64,000 nt of DNA. It comes from Lachnospiraceae bacterium (GTDB lineage: Bacteria; Bacillota; Clostridia; Lachnospirales; Lachnospiraceae). Shown here piece by piece: positions 28,372 through 38,330 of the stretch (position 1 is the stretch's first letter; each line of letters starts with the position of its first letter). A program made the position numbers and the translations under genes. The notes under the pieces were generated by a model that saw only the letters and a program-made list of their open reading frames with translations, had not been told where the DNA came from and searched no databases. The stretch spans positions 124,001 to 188,000 of the forward strand of contig SVEQ01000007.1 of the NCBI GenBank assembly GCA_015057325.1. Direction: 5' to 3'.

Positions 28372-28411
28372 TCAACTGTGTTTTAACTTAAAAACCGAAG
28401 GGAATAGAATA

Positions 28412-30709
28412 ATGAGAAGAGAACCAAAACAGGAAAGAACCGGCAAGAAGCATATTGGTCGCATTATTTTTTTGTTAATACTTGTTATTATTGGTGTTGC
28501 AGGTGGTGCATTTATCAAACTTGGCTATCTTAACCAAGTTACCACACAGTATCTGATGCCGATTAATGAGGCTAACCGTCTTATAAATTATCTTGGTTTG
28601 CCTGATTATCAGTATGAAGATAAATGGGGTTCGTCATTTACAGTTAAGGATGTGAAGGAACTTCTTGAAGCTGCCAAGGTATCGGAGGACAAACTTAAGA
28701 TATCACTTGATAAGAGACCAGGCTTTGTTCCTGTTACCAGGGGACAGTTTGAGTCAGTTTATGAGACTTTAATAAATGAACTTGAGATTGAACGTTTGTC
28801 AAAAGTGGCGTTATATATTTATGATGTTGACAAAAAGGCCGGCATGGAAGCTAACGGTGTTACATACGAGTCGGTAATCACTAACAATGGTGAATACTTT
28901 GTAGAGAAGGATTACGGGTTTTCAACGGATTATATAGGCAAGGTTGTTGATCTTTATGTGTCTAATAATGAGATTATTCTTAGTATGGGCGAGAGCGAAG
29001 GAACAACAACAATTAACAATGCATATTTCTCCAAGATTTCAGAAGAAAACGGTGGCAAATGCGTGTTGGCATATGTTAATTCAGGCATGCAGAAACTTAC
29101 GCTTGCAGAAGATGCAAAAGATATCCCTAAAGATTCGTGCATTTGTGACATAGTAATAAGCAACAGTGGAGTTAAGAGCTTTACGGATCACACGGGAGAA
29201 TTGGTTGAAGTTAAGGTTTTGACATATGCAGATGGGCTTGTGACCATTGATGGATATGATAATCCGTTTGTGCTTTCACAGGACTTTAATGTGTACAAGA
29301 CAAGCGGGCAGTTCAAAGCAACGCGTTCTGCCGGAACTTTGATAGGTTATGACAGTGTGCTGCTTCTTATGAAGGACAATACAATAGATGCAGCATTACT
29401 TACCGAAGACATCAGGTCAAAAAATATACGTGTAATTATAAGCAAGACAGATTTTGCAGGCTACTATCACAGTGAGGTGGCAATCAATTCCGATACGGAT
29501 TATACGATCACTTACGGTGATGTTGTTGAGGAACATGCAGCCGGCGAGAAAGTATTGTTTTCTAATGGTAGCGAGCAGTTGCAAAATGGTCCTGCCAAGA
29601 TTAGGTCAAAAGTCGATGGCGGACGCATAGCAATACAGTCAATTAAAAGACAAAGCGGTGAGCCGACATACAGAGGTGAACTTGAACTTTCAAGAAGTGA
29701 TGAGGGTGTTTTGATTATCAACGAGCTTCCTGTTGAGGAATATTTATATGGCGTTGTACCAAGTGAAATGCCCGTAACATATGAAACAGAGGCTCTTAAA
29801 GCTCAGGCAATATGTGCAAGAGCATATGCATATGGCAAGATGAATAGTGACGATTTTTCGGAATATGGAGCACATCTTGATGACAGTGTTGCAACGCAGG
29901 TGTACAATAACGTATTAGAAGATGAAAGGGCAACCTTTGCGGTTGATGATACTTACGGAATAGTTCCATGTTACAGAGGTGAGGTTATAGACGCATTTTT
30001 CTTCTCGACCTCGTGCGGTGCAACAAGCAGTAACAGTGTAATCTGGGGAGGATACCAGAAACCGTATCTGTTAGATACTATGGAGAATGACTTAAATGAT
30101 ATTGCGGATTTATCGTCAGAAAGCAAGTTTAAGGATTTTATTGACGGAAAGTTCGGAGTTGATTTTATAGAACAGGATGAACCGTTTTACAGATGGATGG
30201 TGGATTTTGATAAGGCTACATTAGGTCAGGCGATAAATGATCATTTATACGATAGAATAAAAGCAATGCCTGAGTATATATTGGCTAAGAACTCCTCAGG
30301 TGAATTCGAAAAGAAGGAAATCAGTTCAATTGGAGAACTTCAGGACATTAAGATTTCCAAAAGAGCTGATAGTGGTGTTATTGAGGAAATGATAATCAAG
30401 GGCTCGTCAGAAACAATTCTTGTCAAAGGACAAACCAATGCGAGAGCACTTCTTTGTCCTGAAAATGTCGTAATAACAAAACAGGATGGTTCTACACTTA
30501 CAGGCTGGACATCACTGCCCAGTGCGTATTATTATATAGATACTACCAACGGTTATAAAATATGTGGTGGTGGTTTTGGCCATGGTGTGGGCTTAAGTCA
30601 GAACGGTGCTAATGATTTGGCAAAAATGGGATATTATGCGACGGAAATCATATCACACTACTATGAGGGTGTTGAACTTAAGGATATGTATCGTTTAATG
30701 GGAGAATAG
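28412..30709 (+). CDS. SpoIID/LytB-domain protein
   Basis: 765 residues. Start at 28412, since GAAGGGA stands upstream and the earlier ATG at 28364 lies inside the hairpin. One membrane segment (about residues 17-37) anchors a large extracytoplasmic part. Residues about 440-750 match SpoIID/LytB: VEEYLYGVVPSEMP, LKAQAICARAYAY, FFFSTSCGATSS and GGGFGHGVGLSQNGA. SpoIID is a lytic transglycosylase of engulfment; LytB-type relatives in non-sporulating bacteria act in cell-wall turnover. The N-terminal 400 residues are unusual for SpoIID itself, so a wall-remodelling paralogue is more likely. Confidence 0.88.
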   Translation: MRREPKQERTGKKHIGRIIFLLILVIIGVAGGAFIKLGYLNQVTTQYLMPINEANRLINYLGLPDYQYEDKWGSSFTVKDVKELLEAAKVSEDKLKISLDKRPGFVPVTRGQFESVYETLINELEIERLSKVALYIYDVDKKAGMEANGVTYESVITNNGEYFVEKDYGFSTDYIGKVVDLYVSNNEIILSMGESEGTTTINNAYFSKISEENGGKCVLAYVNSGMQKLTLAEDAKDIPKDSCICDIVISNSGVKSFTDHTGELVEVKVLTYADGLVTIDGYDNPFVLSQDFNVYKTSGQFKATRSAGTLIGYDSVLLLMKDNTIDAALLTEDIRSKNIRVIISKTDFAGYYHSEVAINSDTDYTITYGDVVEEHAAGEKVLFSNGSEQLQNGPAKIRSKVDGGRIAIQSIKRQSGEPTYRGELELSRSDEGVLIINELPVEEYLYGVVPSEMPVTYETEALKAQAICARAYAYGKMNSDDFSEYGAHLDDSVATQVYNNVLEDERATFAVDDTYGIVPCYRGEVIDAFFFSTSCGATSSNSVIWGGYQKPYLLDTMENDLNDIADLSSESKFKDFIDGKFGVDFIEQDEPFYRWMVDFDKATLGQAINDHLYDRIKAMPEYILAKNSSGEFEKKEISSIGELQDIKISKRADSGVIEEMIIKGSSETILVKGQTNARALLCPENVVITKQDGSTLTGWTSLPSAYYYIDTTNGYKICGGGFGHGVGLSQNGANDLAKMGYYATEIISHYYEGVELKDMYRLMGE

Positions 30710-30713
30710 GAAA

Positions 30714-31619
30714 TTGGATGGTAATAACAGAAGGAGAATGAAAACCATAGGGTCACTTGGTGGTAAGTTCTCGGATATGATGTTTAATAATTATACCGGT
30801 GCGTGTGCAGCACAGGCAGCATTTTTCATAATGCTTTCTACAGTGCCGCTTGTAACGCTTATGTTATCGGTTACAACGTATTTGCCTATATCACAGGAAG
30901 AAATATTCAATTTGCTAATGAGTGTTATTCCAAATGATTTGTCCGGCTACGTTAAGGATATTATAACGGATTTGTATGAGCGTGCGGGTGCTACGGTTAT
31001 TTCGCTTTCCGCCGTTATCTTGCTTTGGTCGTCATCGACAGGTGTTGCAGCTTTGATGGACGGTTTTAATTCGATGTACAGGATAAGAAGCGAGAACAGA
31101 TATTGGAAGTATCGTCCTATAGCGATAATATATACGGTTATTTTTATTATATTTTTCGCTCTTGTATTGTCGGCATATTTTGTTGTGAGCCATTATTATC
31201 AGGGATATATCAAGGATGTCTTTGAAATAGGTTCTAAGCTTAGACATGTATTTTTGTTCGTAAGATATCTTTTGGGTTGGCTTTTGTTTTATCTCTTTAT
31301 ACTTATGATGTATGTTGTGTTACCCGGAGGTTTCGGAATCCCGATAGGTAAGATTGAGCATCATAATTTTTCGAAGAGAGTTAAGTCGCAAATGCCCGGA
31401 GCTGCATTTACATCTGTAGCATGGCTTGCAATTTCGCGACTTGTTAGATTGTATATTGAGGTATATCCGAATCTTTCGGTTATGTACGGTTCTCTTGCGG
31501 GTATCGTAATTATCATGCTGTGGCTGTATTTTTGTATGTACTTTTTGCTTATCGGCGCAATGATTAATTACTTTTACTCAAAAGGATACTTGACACGCGT
31601 CAAAAAAATGTTAAAATAG
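30714..31619 (+). CDS. YihY/BrkB-family membrane protein
   Basis: 301 residues, six membrane segments, with YTGACAAQAAFFIMLSTVPLV at the start and MVYGSLAGIVIIMLWLYFC-like C-terminal helices (MYGSLAGIVIIMLW seen), the YihY pattern. The family is functionally undefined despite the old RNase BN label. The start is uncertain: TTG at 30714 or ATG at 30738; AAGGAG lies too close to 30738, so 30714 is given with caution. The last codons overlap the pheS T-box promoter. Confidence 0.85.
   Translation: MDGNNRRRMKTIGSLGGKFSDMMFNNYTGACAAQAAFFIMLSTVPLVTLMLSVTTYLPISQEEIFNLLMSVIPNDLSGYVKDIITDLYERAGATVISLSAVILLWSSSTGVAALMDGFNSMYRIRSENRYWKYRPIAIIYTVIFIIFFALVLSAYFVVSHYYQGYIKDVFEIGSKLRHVFLFVRYLLGWLLFYLFILMMYVVLPGGFGIPIGKIEHHNFSKRVKSQMPGAAFTSVAWLAISRLVRLYIEVYPNLSVMYGSLAGIVIIMLWLYFCMYFLLIGAMINYFYSKGYLTRVKKMLK
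31590..31617 (+). promoter_or_regulatory. promoter of the pheST T-box transcript, inside the yihY 3' end
   Basis: TTGACA (31590-31595) and TAAAAT (31612-31617), 16-base spacer, within the last ten codons of the preceding gene. Confidence 0.65.
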
Positions 31620-31639
31620 AGCAGAAATTAATATCTAAC

Positions 31640-31912
31640 TATGATGGTGCAAAAGAATACGGTAATCCATCAGAGAGAAGGAATCCCCGGCTGAAAGTTC
31701 CTTTGGGCAATAACTGTATTTTAATTTCACACCTAAGTTTTGAGATTGAAGTCGATTTGATGTGTAGGTCTTGACGTGTAATGCACGTTACAGCATTTAA
31801 TGAGAGTCGAAGCGTTAGTATGAAGTTGCAAAGCTGATGTAATATATGCGCTTCGGAATTAGGGTGGTATCGCGAGCAATTCGTCCCTTTGGGATGGGTT
31901 GCTTTTTTTCGT
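31640..31912 (+). promoter_or_regulatory. T-box riboswitch, phenylalanine-type (pheST leader)
   Basis: AGAGAG-type AG bulge near 31672, apical GGCTGAAAG, a specifier loop containing TTC at 31726-31728 (a phenylalanine codon), the T-box AGGGTGGTATCGCG at 31861-31874, and a terminator hairpin followed by seven T near 31903-31909. Uncharged tRNA-Phe would promote readthrough into pheS. The specifier agrees with the genes controlled. Confidence 0.93.
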
Positions 31913-31985
31913 GCTAGCTACGAGTGATGAAATCACGAGGTTGCATGGCAACAAACAAGTAAATTATAAAAAAAGGAGATAAATC

Positions 31986-33005
31986 ATGAAAGAAAAATTG
32001 GAAGCAATTAAGGCGGAAGCACTTGCTAAGATTGAAAGTGCTACTGACATGGATGCCCTTAATGACATTAAGGTTGCAGTGCTTGGTAAGAAAGGTGAAC
32101 TTACAGCCGTTCTTAAGTCAATGAAGGACGTAGCACCTGAAGACAGACCAAAGGTAGGTCAGATGGTAAATGAAGCCAGAGAGGCTATTGAGGCTCGTCT
32201 CGAAGAGGAGCGTACAAAGCTTGCAAGACAGTTAAGAACTGAAAAGATGAAGAGAGAGACTATCGATGTTACTCTTCCGGGTAAGAGAAACATGAGAGGA
32301 CACAGACATCCTAACCAGACAGCATTAGAGGATCTTGAGCGTGTATTTATCGGTATGGGTTATGAGGTTGTTGACGGTCCTGAGGTTGAGTATGACAAAT
32401 ACAACTTTGAGCTTCTTAACATTCCGGCTAATCATCCTGCAAAGGACGAGCAGGATACGTTCTATATTACAAAGGATATTTTATTAAGAACCCAGACTTC
32501 TCCGGTTCAGGCCAGAGTTATGGAGAAGGGTAAACTTCCAATTCGTATGATTTCTCCGGGTAGAGTTTTCCGTGCTGATGAAGTTGATGCAACTCACTCA
32601 CCTTCATTCCATCAGTTAGAGGGACTTGTAATAGATAAGGGAATTACATTTGCTGACCTTAAAGGAACACTCGAGCAGTTCGCTAAGGAGTTCTTTGGTG
32701 AGAAGACAAAGGTAAAGTTTAGACCTCATCACTTCCCATTTACAGAGCCTTCAGCAGAGGTTGACATAACATGTTTCAAGTGCGGAGGAAAAGGCTGCCG
32801 TATGTGTAAGGGAAGCGGCTGGATAGAGATTCTCGGCTGTGGTATGGTTCATCCTAATGTTCTTGATATGTGCGGAATAGATAAGAATGAGTATCAGGGA
32901 TTTGCGTTTGGTATCGGACTTGAGCGTGTAACACTTCTTAAATACGAAATTGATGATATGCGACTCTTATACGAGAACGATACACGTTTCTTAAACCAGT
33001 TTTAA
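31986..33005 (+). CDS. pheS: phenylalanyl-tRNA synthetase alpha subunit
   Basis: 339 residues, the catalytic alpha subunit of the (alpha-beta)2 enzyme. Seen: N-terminal coiled coil (1-90), class II motif 2 region GRVFRADEVDATHSPSFHQ near residue 195, a Cys cluster CFKCGGKGCRMCKGSG near residue 260 and motif 3 GFAFGIGLERV near residue 308. AAAGGAG precedes ATG by seven bases. It is followed by pheT after 27 bp. Confidence 0.97.
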   Translation: MKEKLEAIKAEALAKIESATDMDALNDIKVAVLGKKGELTAVLKSMKDVAPEDRPKVGQMVNEAREAIEARLEEERTKLARQLRTEKMKRETIDVTLPGKRNMRGHRHPNQTALEDLERVFIGMGYEVVDGPEVEYDKYNFELLNIPANHPAKDEQDTFYITKDILLRTQTSPVQARVMEKGKLPIRMISPGRVFRADEVDATHSPSFHQLEGLVIDKGITFADLKGTLEQFAKEFFGEKTKVKFRPHHFPFTEPSAEVDITCFKCGGKGCRMCKGSGWIEILGCGMVHPNVLDMCGIDKNEYQGFAFGIGLERVTLLKYEIDDMRLLYENDTRFLNQF

Positions 33006-33032
33006 TAGATTGTATAGAAAGGAATATATATT

Positions 33033-35456
33033 ATGAATACACCTATTTCATGGATTAAAGCGTATGTCCCCGATCTTGATGTGGATGTACAGGAATTTGT
33101 AGATAAAATGACACTTTCAGGTTCTCATGTTGAGGGCTATGAGAAGAAGGATAAAAACCTTAAGAACATCGTTGTTGGTAAGATTGAGAGCATTGAGAGA
33201 CATCCTGATGCAGACAAGCTTGTAGTTTGTCAGGTAAATGTTGGCTCAGAGAAGCTTCAGATAGTAACCGGTGCAAAGAATGTTAAAGAGGGCGACTTGA
33301 TTCCTCTCGTTCTTGACGGTGGTAAGGTTGCGGCTGCTCATGGCGATGATAAGGAGTATCCGGACGGAATCGACATTAAGAAGGGTAAACTTCGTGGTGT
33401 TGAGAGTAACGGTATGATGTGTGGAATTGAGGAACTTGGTTCTTCAAGAGATTTCTACCCTGAAGCACCCGAGGACGGCGTATACATCTTCCCTGAGGAT
33501 TCAGGCGTTAAGCCGGGTGATGATGCAGTTCATGCCCTTGGTCTTGATGATACGATAGTTGAATATGAGATTACATCAAACAGAGTAGACTGCTTCTCTA
33601 TGATTGGTATGGCTCGTGAGGTTGCGGCAACATTTAACAAGCCTTTCCACGCACCTGAAATCAAAGATACAGGTAATGACAAGGATGTAAATGATTTCAT
33701 TAAGGTAACTGTAGAGGATACAGACCTTTGTAAGCGTTACTGTGCAAGAGTTGTAGAGAATATCAAGATTGGCCCAAGTCCTAAGTGGATGCAGGACAGA
33801 CTTCGTGCAATGGGAATCCGTTCAATCAATAATCTTGTTGATATAACCAACTACGTTATGGAAGAGTACGGCCAGCCTATGCACGCATTTGATTTATCGA
33901 CAATTGAGGGCAATGAGATTGTTGTTAAGCGTGCTAAGGACGGAGATACTTTCGTGACATTAGATGGTCAGGAGAGAAACTTAGACTCTGACGTTCTTAT
34001 GATAAATGATGGTGCTAAGCCGGTAGCGATTGCCGGAATCATGGGTGGCGAGAACTCAATGATTACCGACAATGTTAAGACTGTTCTTTTTGAGGCTGCT
34101 TGCTTTGATGGAACCAATATTCGTCTTTCATCAAAGAGAATCGGACTTCAGACAGATTCATCATTTAAGTTTACAAAGGGACTTGATCCCAATAATGCAA
34201 TAGATGCAATTAACCGTGCTTGTCAGCTTGTTGAGGAGATGGGCTGCGGCGACGTTGTTGGTGGAGTTGTTGATGTATATCCTAATCCTGTTAAGGAGAA
34301 GGTTCTTCCTTTTGAGCCTGAAAGATACAACGGACTTCTTGGTACTGACATTTCTAAGGAAGATATGCTTAAGTACTTTGAAAAGCTTGAGTTAAAGTAC
34401 AATGAGGCTGATAACACACTTACAATTCCGACATTCCGTCAGGATCTTGGCTGTATGGCGGACCTTGCAGAAGAGGTTGCTCGCTTCTACGGATATGATA
34501 ATATTCCTGTATCGCTTCCTAAGGGAGAGGCTACAGTTGGTAAGAAGCCATTTAATCAGAGAGTGGATGATGTTGCAAGAGAGATATGTGAGAGAAACGG
34601 TTTCTCAGGCGGTATGACTTATTCATTTGAGAGTCCTAAGGTATTTGATAAGCTCTTGCTTCCGGAAGACGCTAAGGAAAGACAGGCAATAGTTATCAGT
34701 AATCCTTTGGGTGAGGACTTCTCAATAATGAGAACAGTATCATTAAACGGTATGCTTACATCGCTTGCAACTAACTATAACAGAAGAAATAAGAGCGCAA
34801 GACTTTACGAGCTTGGTAACATTTATCTTCCAAAGGCACTTCCTCTTACAGAGCTTCCTGAGGAGAAAATGAGACTTACACTCGGAATGTATGGCGAGGG
34901 CGATTTCTTCGACCTTAAGGGTGTTGTAGAAGAGTTGCTTGAAAAACTTGGAATTGCGGGCGCAGAGTGTCAGCATTGTAACGATATTGTATATCTTCAT
35001 CCGGGACGTCAGGCTCGTATCATGAAGGGCAAGCTTGATCTTGGATTCCTTGGTCAGATACATCCTGAGGTTGGTGATAATTACAACTTGAAGGCTGATG
35101 CATATGTAGCAGTACTTAACATGGAAGTACTTACAATGATTGCTACATTTGATAGAAAGTACGAAGGAATTGCCAAGTTCCCTGCAAGTACACGTGACCT
35201 TTCAATGGTTATGGATAAGAGCATGTTCGTTGGCGATATCACACATGTAATTAAGAAAAATGCAGGTAAGATTCTTGAAAACTGCGAACTCTTTGATGTA
35301 TACGAAGGAGACCAGGTAGGCGAAGGCAAGAAATCAGTTGCATTCTCACTTGTATTTAGAGCAAAGGATAGAAACCTTGAATCTGCTGAGGTTGACAAGG
35401 CAGTTGAGAAGGTGCTTGCAGCACTTAAGGATTTGGGAATTGAACTTAGGAGCTAA
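33033..35456 (+). CDS. pheT: phenylalanyl-tRNA synthetase beta subunit
   Basis: 807 residues, usual for bacterial PheT. Seen: N-terminal EMAP/OB tRNA-binding domain (about residues 40-155, HPDADKLVVCQVN), B3/B4 editing domain with VDITNYVMEEYGQPMHAFD near residue 270, B5 domain, catalytic-like core, and the C-terminal anticodon-binding FDX-ACB domain starting KFPASTRDLSMV near residue 715. Cotranscribed with pheS and queA. Confidence 0.97.
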   Translation: MNTPISWIKAYVPDLDVDVQEFVDKMTLSGSHVEGYEKKDKNLKNIVVGKIESIERHPDADKLVVCQVNVGSEKLQIVTGAKNVKEGDLIPLVLDGGKVAAAHGDDKEYPDGIDIKKGKLRGVESNGMMCGIEELGSSRDFYPEAPEDGVYIFPEDSGVKPGDDAVHALGLDDTIVEYEITSNRVDCFSMIGMAREVAATFNKPFHAPEIKDTGNDKDVNDFIKVTVEDTDLCKRYCARVVENIKIGPSPKWMQDRLRAMGIRSINNLVDITNYVMEEYGQPMHAFDLSTIEGNEIVVKRAKDGDTFVTLDGQERNLDSDVLMINDGAKPVAIAGIMGGENSMITDNVKTVLFEAACFDGTNIRLSSKRIGLQTDSSFKFTKGLDPNNAIDAINRACQLVEEMGCGDVVGGVVDVYPNPVKEKVLPFEPERYNGLLGTDISKEDMLKYFEKLELKYNEADNTLTIPTFRQDLGCMADLAEEVARFYGYDNIPVSLPKGEATVGKKPFNQRVDDVAREICERNGFSGGMTYSFESPKVFDKLLLPEDAKERQAIVISNPLGEDFSIMRTVSLNGMLTSLATNYNRRNKSARLYELGNIYLPKALPLTELPEEKMRLTLGMYGEGDFFDLKGVVEELLEKLGIAGAECQHCNDIVYLHPGRQARIMKGKLDLGFLGQIHPEVGDNYNLKADAYVAVLNMEVLTMIATFDRKYEGIAKFPASTRDLSMVMDKSMFVGDITHVIKKNAGKILENCELFDVYEGDQVGEGKKSVAFSLVFRAKDRNLESAEVDKAVEKVLAALKDLGIELRS

Positions 35457-35459
35457 TGT

Positions 35460-36488
35460 ATGAAACTGTCAGATTTTAATTATGAGTTGCCACAAGAGTT
35501 GATTGCGCAGGACCCGCTTGATAAGCGTAGTGATTCAAGGCTTATGGTAGTGGGACGTGAGGACGGCTCAATTGAACATAAACATTTCTATGATATATTG
35601 GATTATGTTAACCAGGGTGACTGTTTGGTTATAAATGATACCAAGGTCATTCCGGCTCGACTTATGGGTGTTAAGGAAGATACCGGTGCATCTATCGAGG
35701 TTCTTTTGCTTAAGCGAGTGGAAGAGAAGGTGTGGGAAACACTTGTTAAGCCCGGTAAGAAGGCAAGAGTTGGTGCAAGAATATCGTTTGGTGACGGATT
35801 GCTTGTAGGTGAAGTAATTGATATTGTAGAGGAAGGTAACCGTCTTGTACGTTTTGAGTATGAGGGAATATGGGAAGAACTTCTTGATAAACTCGGACAG
35901 ATGCCACTTCCACCATATATTACTCATGCGCTTAAGGACAGGAATCGCTATCAGACGGTATATGCCAAGCATGACGGTTCGGCAGCAGCGCCTACAGCTG
36001 GACTACATTTTACAGAGGAATTATTAGAACAGCTAAAGGAAAAGGGCGTGGAGATTGCACATGTGACACTTCATGTCGGATTGGGAACATTTAGACCGGT
36101 TAAGGTAGATAATATTTTAGAACATCATATGCATTCAGAGTTTTACATGGTTTCAGAAGAGGATGCAGCTAAGATTAATGCCACAAAGGAACGTGGTGGA
36201 CGTGTCATATCCGTTGGAACTACAAGTACAAGAACACTTGAATCTGTTGCAGATGAAAATGGAATCGTAAAAGCCGGAAGTGGCTGGACAGATATATTCA
36301 TTTATCCCGGATATAAGTTCAAGGTGGTAGATTGCCTTATAACAAACTTCCATTTACCGGAATCAACGCTTCTTATGCTTGTTTCAGCATTCTCATCACG
36401 TGAGAACATGCTTCACGCTTATGAAGTGGCCGTGCAGGAGAAGTATCGCTTCTTCTCCTTCGGAGATGCGATGTTCATACAAAAGTAA
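35460..36488 (+). CDS. queA: S-adenosylmethionine:tRNA ribosyltransferase-isomerase
   Basis: 342 residues. Forms epoxyqueuosine at tRNA position 34 from SAM and preQ1-tRNA. Seen: [14 protein letters not shown] and DSRLMVV at the start, [14 protein letters not shown] near residue 57, [14 protein letters not shown] near residue 180 and [10 protein letters not shown] near residue 205. The start is three bases after the pheT stop, with the ribosome site (AGGAGC) inside the pheT end. Repeat E1b begins at its stop codon and may end the transcript. No other queuosine gene is in the window. Confidence 0.96.
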   Translation: MKLSDFNYELPQELIAQDPLDKRSDSRLMVVGREDGSIEHKHFYDILDYVNQGDCLVINDTKVIPARLMGVKEDTGASIEVLLLKRVEEKVWETLVKPGKKARVGARISFGDGLLVGEVIDIVEEGNRLVRFEYEGIWEELLDKLGQMPLPPYITHALKDRNRYQTVYAKHDGSAAAPTAGLHFTEELLEQLKEKGVEIAHVTLHVGLGTFRPVKVDNILEHHMHSEFYMVSEEDAAKINATKERGGRVISVGTTSTRTLESVADENGIVKAGSGWTDIFIYPGYKFKVVDCLITNFHLPESTLLMLVSAFSSRENMLHAYEVAVQEKYRFFSFGDAMFIQK

Positions 36489-36876
36489 TTGATGTTTAAT
36501 GCACTTTTATATATGACGGACGCGTATAGATTATCAGATGTATGCATATCCTGTGTCAGAATGTCCGGTGCTAAGAGGTTGTAGGTATGCCGACAACACT
36601 TTCTTATAATACGCGACCGGCTATCAATTCGCCATCGTGGCTCAATGATGCCTTGCTCGCCATCCATGGCTCGCATCGCTATGTTAATCACGGCATACCA
36701 ACAACCTCTAAACACCTACCATATTCCACAGGATATTGCACACACAGATAATCTCACGCTGTTTCGTTATATAAGAAAGTGCATCAAATCAGCCAACACG
36801 TAACGTTCGCGATGATGCGAGCCGTTCACGGCGAGTCGCGTGCGTCCGTTCTTAAAATGTAACTAAACAGCAAATT
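36489..36876 (-). repeat. E1 element copy B, intergenic inverted-repeat element
   Basis: 388 bp filling the space between queA and aroA exactly, with no credible gene. Ends carry related inverted termini: on the minus strand it starts with TTGCTGTTTAG and its far end is the complement of TTGATGTTTA. Matches E1a in both flanks (69 bases at one end, 67 identical). The inner stem pairs 36574-36592 with 36691-36709 at 18 of 19 positions. The outer arms pair about 36492-36557 with 36726-36788. Orientation follows aroA, as E1a follows the ROK gene. Confidence 0.82.
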
Positions 36877-38160
36877 TCATGAATTAAGTCGTGCTAAGTC
36901 TTCATAGAAGGACGGATACGAAATATTCACGCACTCGGCATCGAGTATGTTCGTTTCGCCGTCGGCAAGTCCGCCTGCAATGGCGAAGCTCATGGCGATT
37001 CTATGATCTAATTTTGAATCAATGGTGGCAGCATGTAATGGCTTGCCGCCTTTTATTATCATGCCGTCATCTGTAGGTTCTACGTCAACTCCCATAGCTG
37101 AAAGGTTGGTTGACATAACATCAATTCTGTTTGACTCTTTAACCTTTAATTCCTGTGCATCCTTAATTATCGTTGTACCGTCTGCAAATGCAGCCATTAC
37201 AGCAATAATAGGTATTTCATCAATAAGCTTTGGAATGATGTCGCCCTCTATTACACAACCATGTAATGAGGATGTAGATACCGTTATATCTGCGACAGGC
37301 TCGCCTATGTCATCTTTTACATTAGAAAGCTTAATATCAGCGCCCATCATTTTACATACTGTTAAAATGCCGTCTCTGGTAGGGTTGATGCCCACATTCT
37401 TGATTGTAATTTCAGAATTAGGGGTGATAAGGCCTGCTACAATGAAGTATGCTGCCGAAGAAATATCTCCGGGAACATGGATATGCTGGGCTGTAAGCTT
37501 ATTTGCAGGTGTAACTGTGGCAGTTGTTCCCTGTGATTTAATATCAACGCCAAATTCCTCAAACATAAGCTCTGTGTGGTTTCTTGAAAGATATGGCTCT
37601 GTAACAGATGTTACACCGTCTGCGTAAAGTCCTGCCAACAATATCGCCGATTTAACCTGCGCTGAGGCTACTGGCGAATTATAAGCGATTCCATGAAGTT
37701 TTCCGCCATGTATTATAAATGGTGCACATTTATCGGTTGCAAGGGATTCAAAACTCGCACCCATTTCCGATAATGGCGTCATAATTCTGCCCATTGGACG
37801 TTTTCTTATTGAAGCATCGCCGTCAACTTTAGAAGAGAAGGGCTGTGCTGCTAATATTCCGGACATAAGTCTTGTTGTAGTTCCACTGTTGCCCACATCT
37901 AAAACACCAGCCGGGGCAGTCAAACCGTGTAATCCCTTTCCACGAATCTTTACCATATTGTTAATCGGGTTATTCTCAATCTCAATTCCCATCTTCTCAA
38001 AACAGGCTATTGAAGAAAGGCAATCTGCTCCTTGAAGGAAACCGGTTACCTCGGTTGTTCCTTCGGCAAGAGAACCAAGCATTATACTTCTATGAGATAT
38101 AGACTTGTCTCCGGGGACTATAATTTCACCGTGTAGATTTGATAAATGTGATATAATCAT
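36877..38160 (-). CDS. aroA: 3-phosphoshikimate 1-carboxyvinyltransferase (EPSP synthase)
   Basis: 427 residues, sixth step of the shikimate pathway. Seen: GEIIVPGDKSISHRS near residue 13, DVGNSGTTTRLMSG near residue 92, ASAQVKSAILLAGL near residue 165 and ESNRIDVMSTNL near residue 345. AGAGG lies before the ATG. It is downstream of tyrA on the same strand (170 bp gap), so the two form an aromatic amino acid unit. The E1b repeat starts directly after its stop codon. Confidence 0.96.
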   Translation of the reverse strand: MIISHLSNLHGEIIVPGDKSISHRSIMLGSLAEGTTEVTGFLQGADCLSSIACFEKMGIEIENNPINNMVKIRGKGLHGLTAPAGVLDVGNSGTTTRLMSGILAAQPFSSKVDGDASIRKRPMGRIMTPLSEMGASFESLATDKCAPFIIHGGKLHGIAYNSPVASAQVKSAILLAGLYADGVTSVTEPYLSRNHTELMFEEFGVDIKSQGTTATVTPANKLTAQHIHVPGDISSAAYFIVAGLITPNSEITIKNVGINPTRDGILTVCKMMGADIKLSNVKDDIGEPVADITVSTSSLHGCVIEGDIIPKLIDEIPIIAVMAAFADGTTIIKDAQELKVKESNRIDVMSTNLSAMGVDVEPTDDGMIIKGGKPLHAATIDSKLDHRIAMSFAIAGGLADGETNILDAECVNISYPSFYEDLARLNS

Positions 38161-38330
38161 ATTAAAACCTCTGTTAAAAATGTGATAGTGTTAAATGAAT
38201 GCTCTGAAAAAACTTACCGATGCATTCGCTGTGTCTTGCTTGATGTCTTGTTGAAACAATGAAAAATCAATAGTTTCTAAACTTTACCAAAATGTGATAT
38301 TTCTCGATAATTAATGTGATGTGATAAAAT

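Noticed and set aside
28364-28411. Earlier start for the SpoIID-like protein at 28364
   Set aside because: That ATG is within a hairpin and has no ribosome site, whereas 28412 has GAAGGGA upstream.
36419-36715. 98-codon minus-strand ORF spanning the queA end and E1b
   Set aside because: It runs antisense through queA and into the repeat, and no matching frame is kept in E1a.
37022-37627. 201-codon plus-strand ORF inside aroA
   Set aside because: Antisense to a complete and recognisable aroA; no ribosome site or family resemblance.
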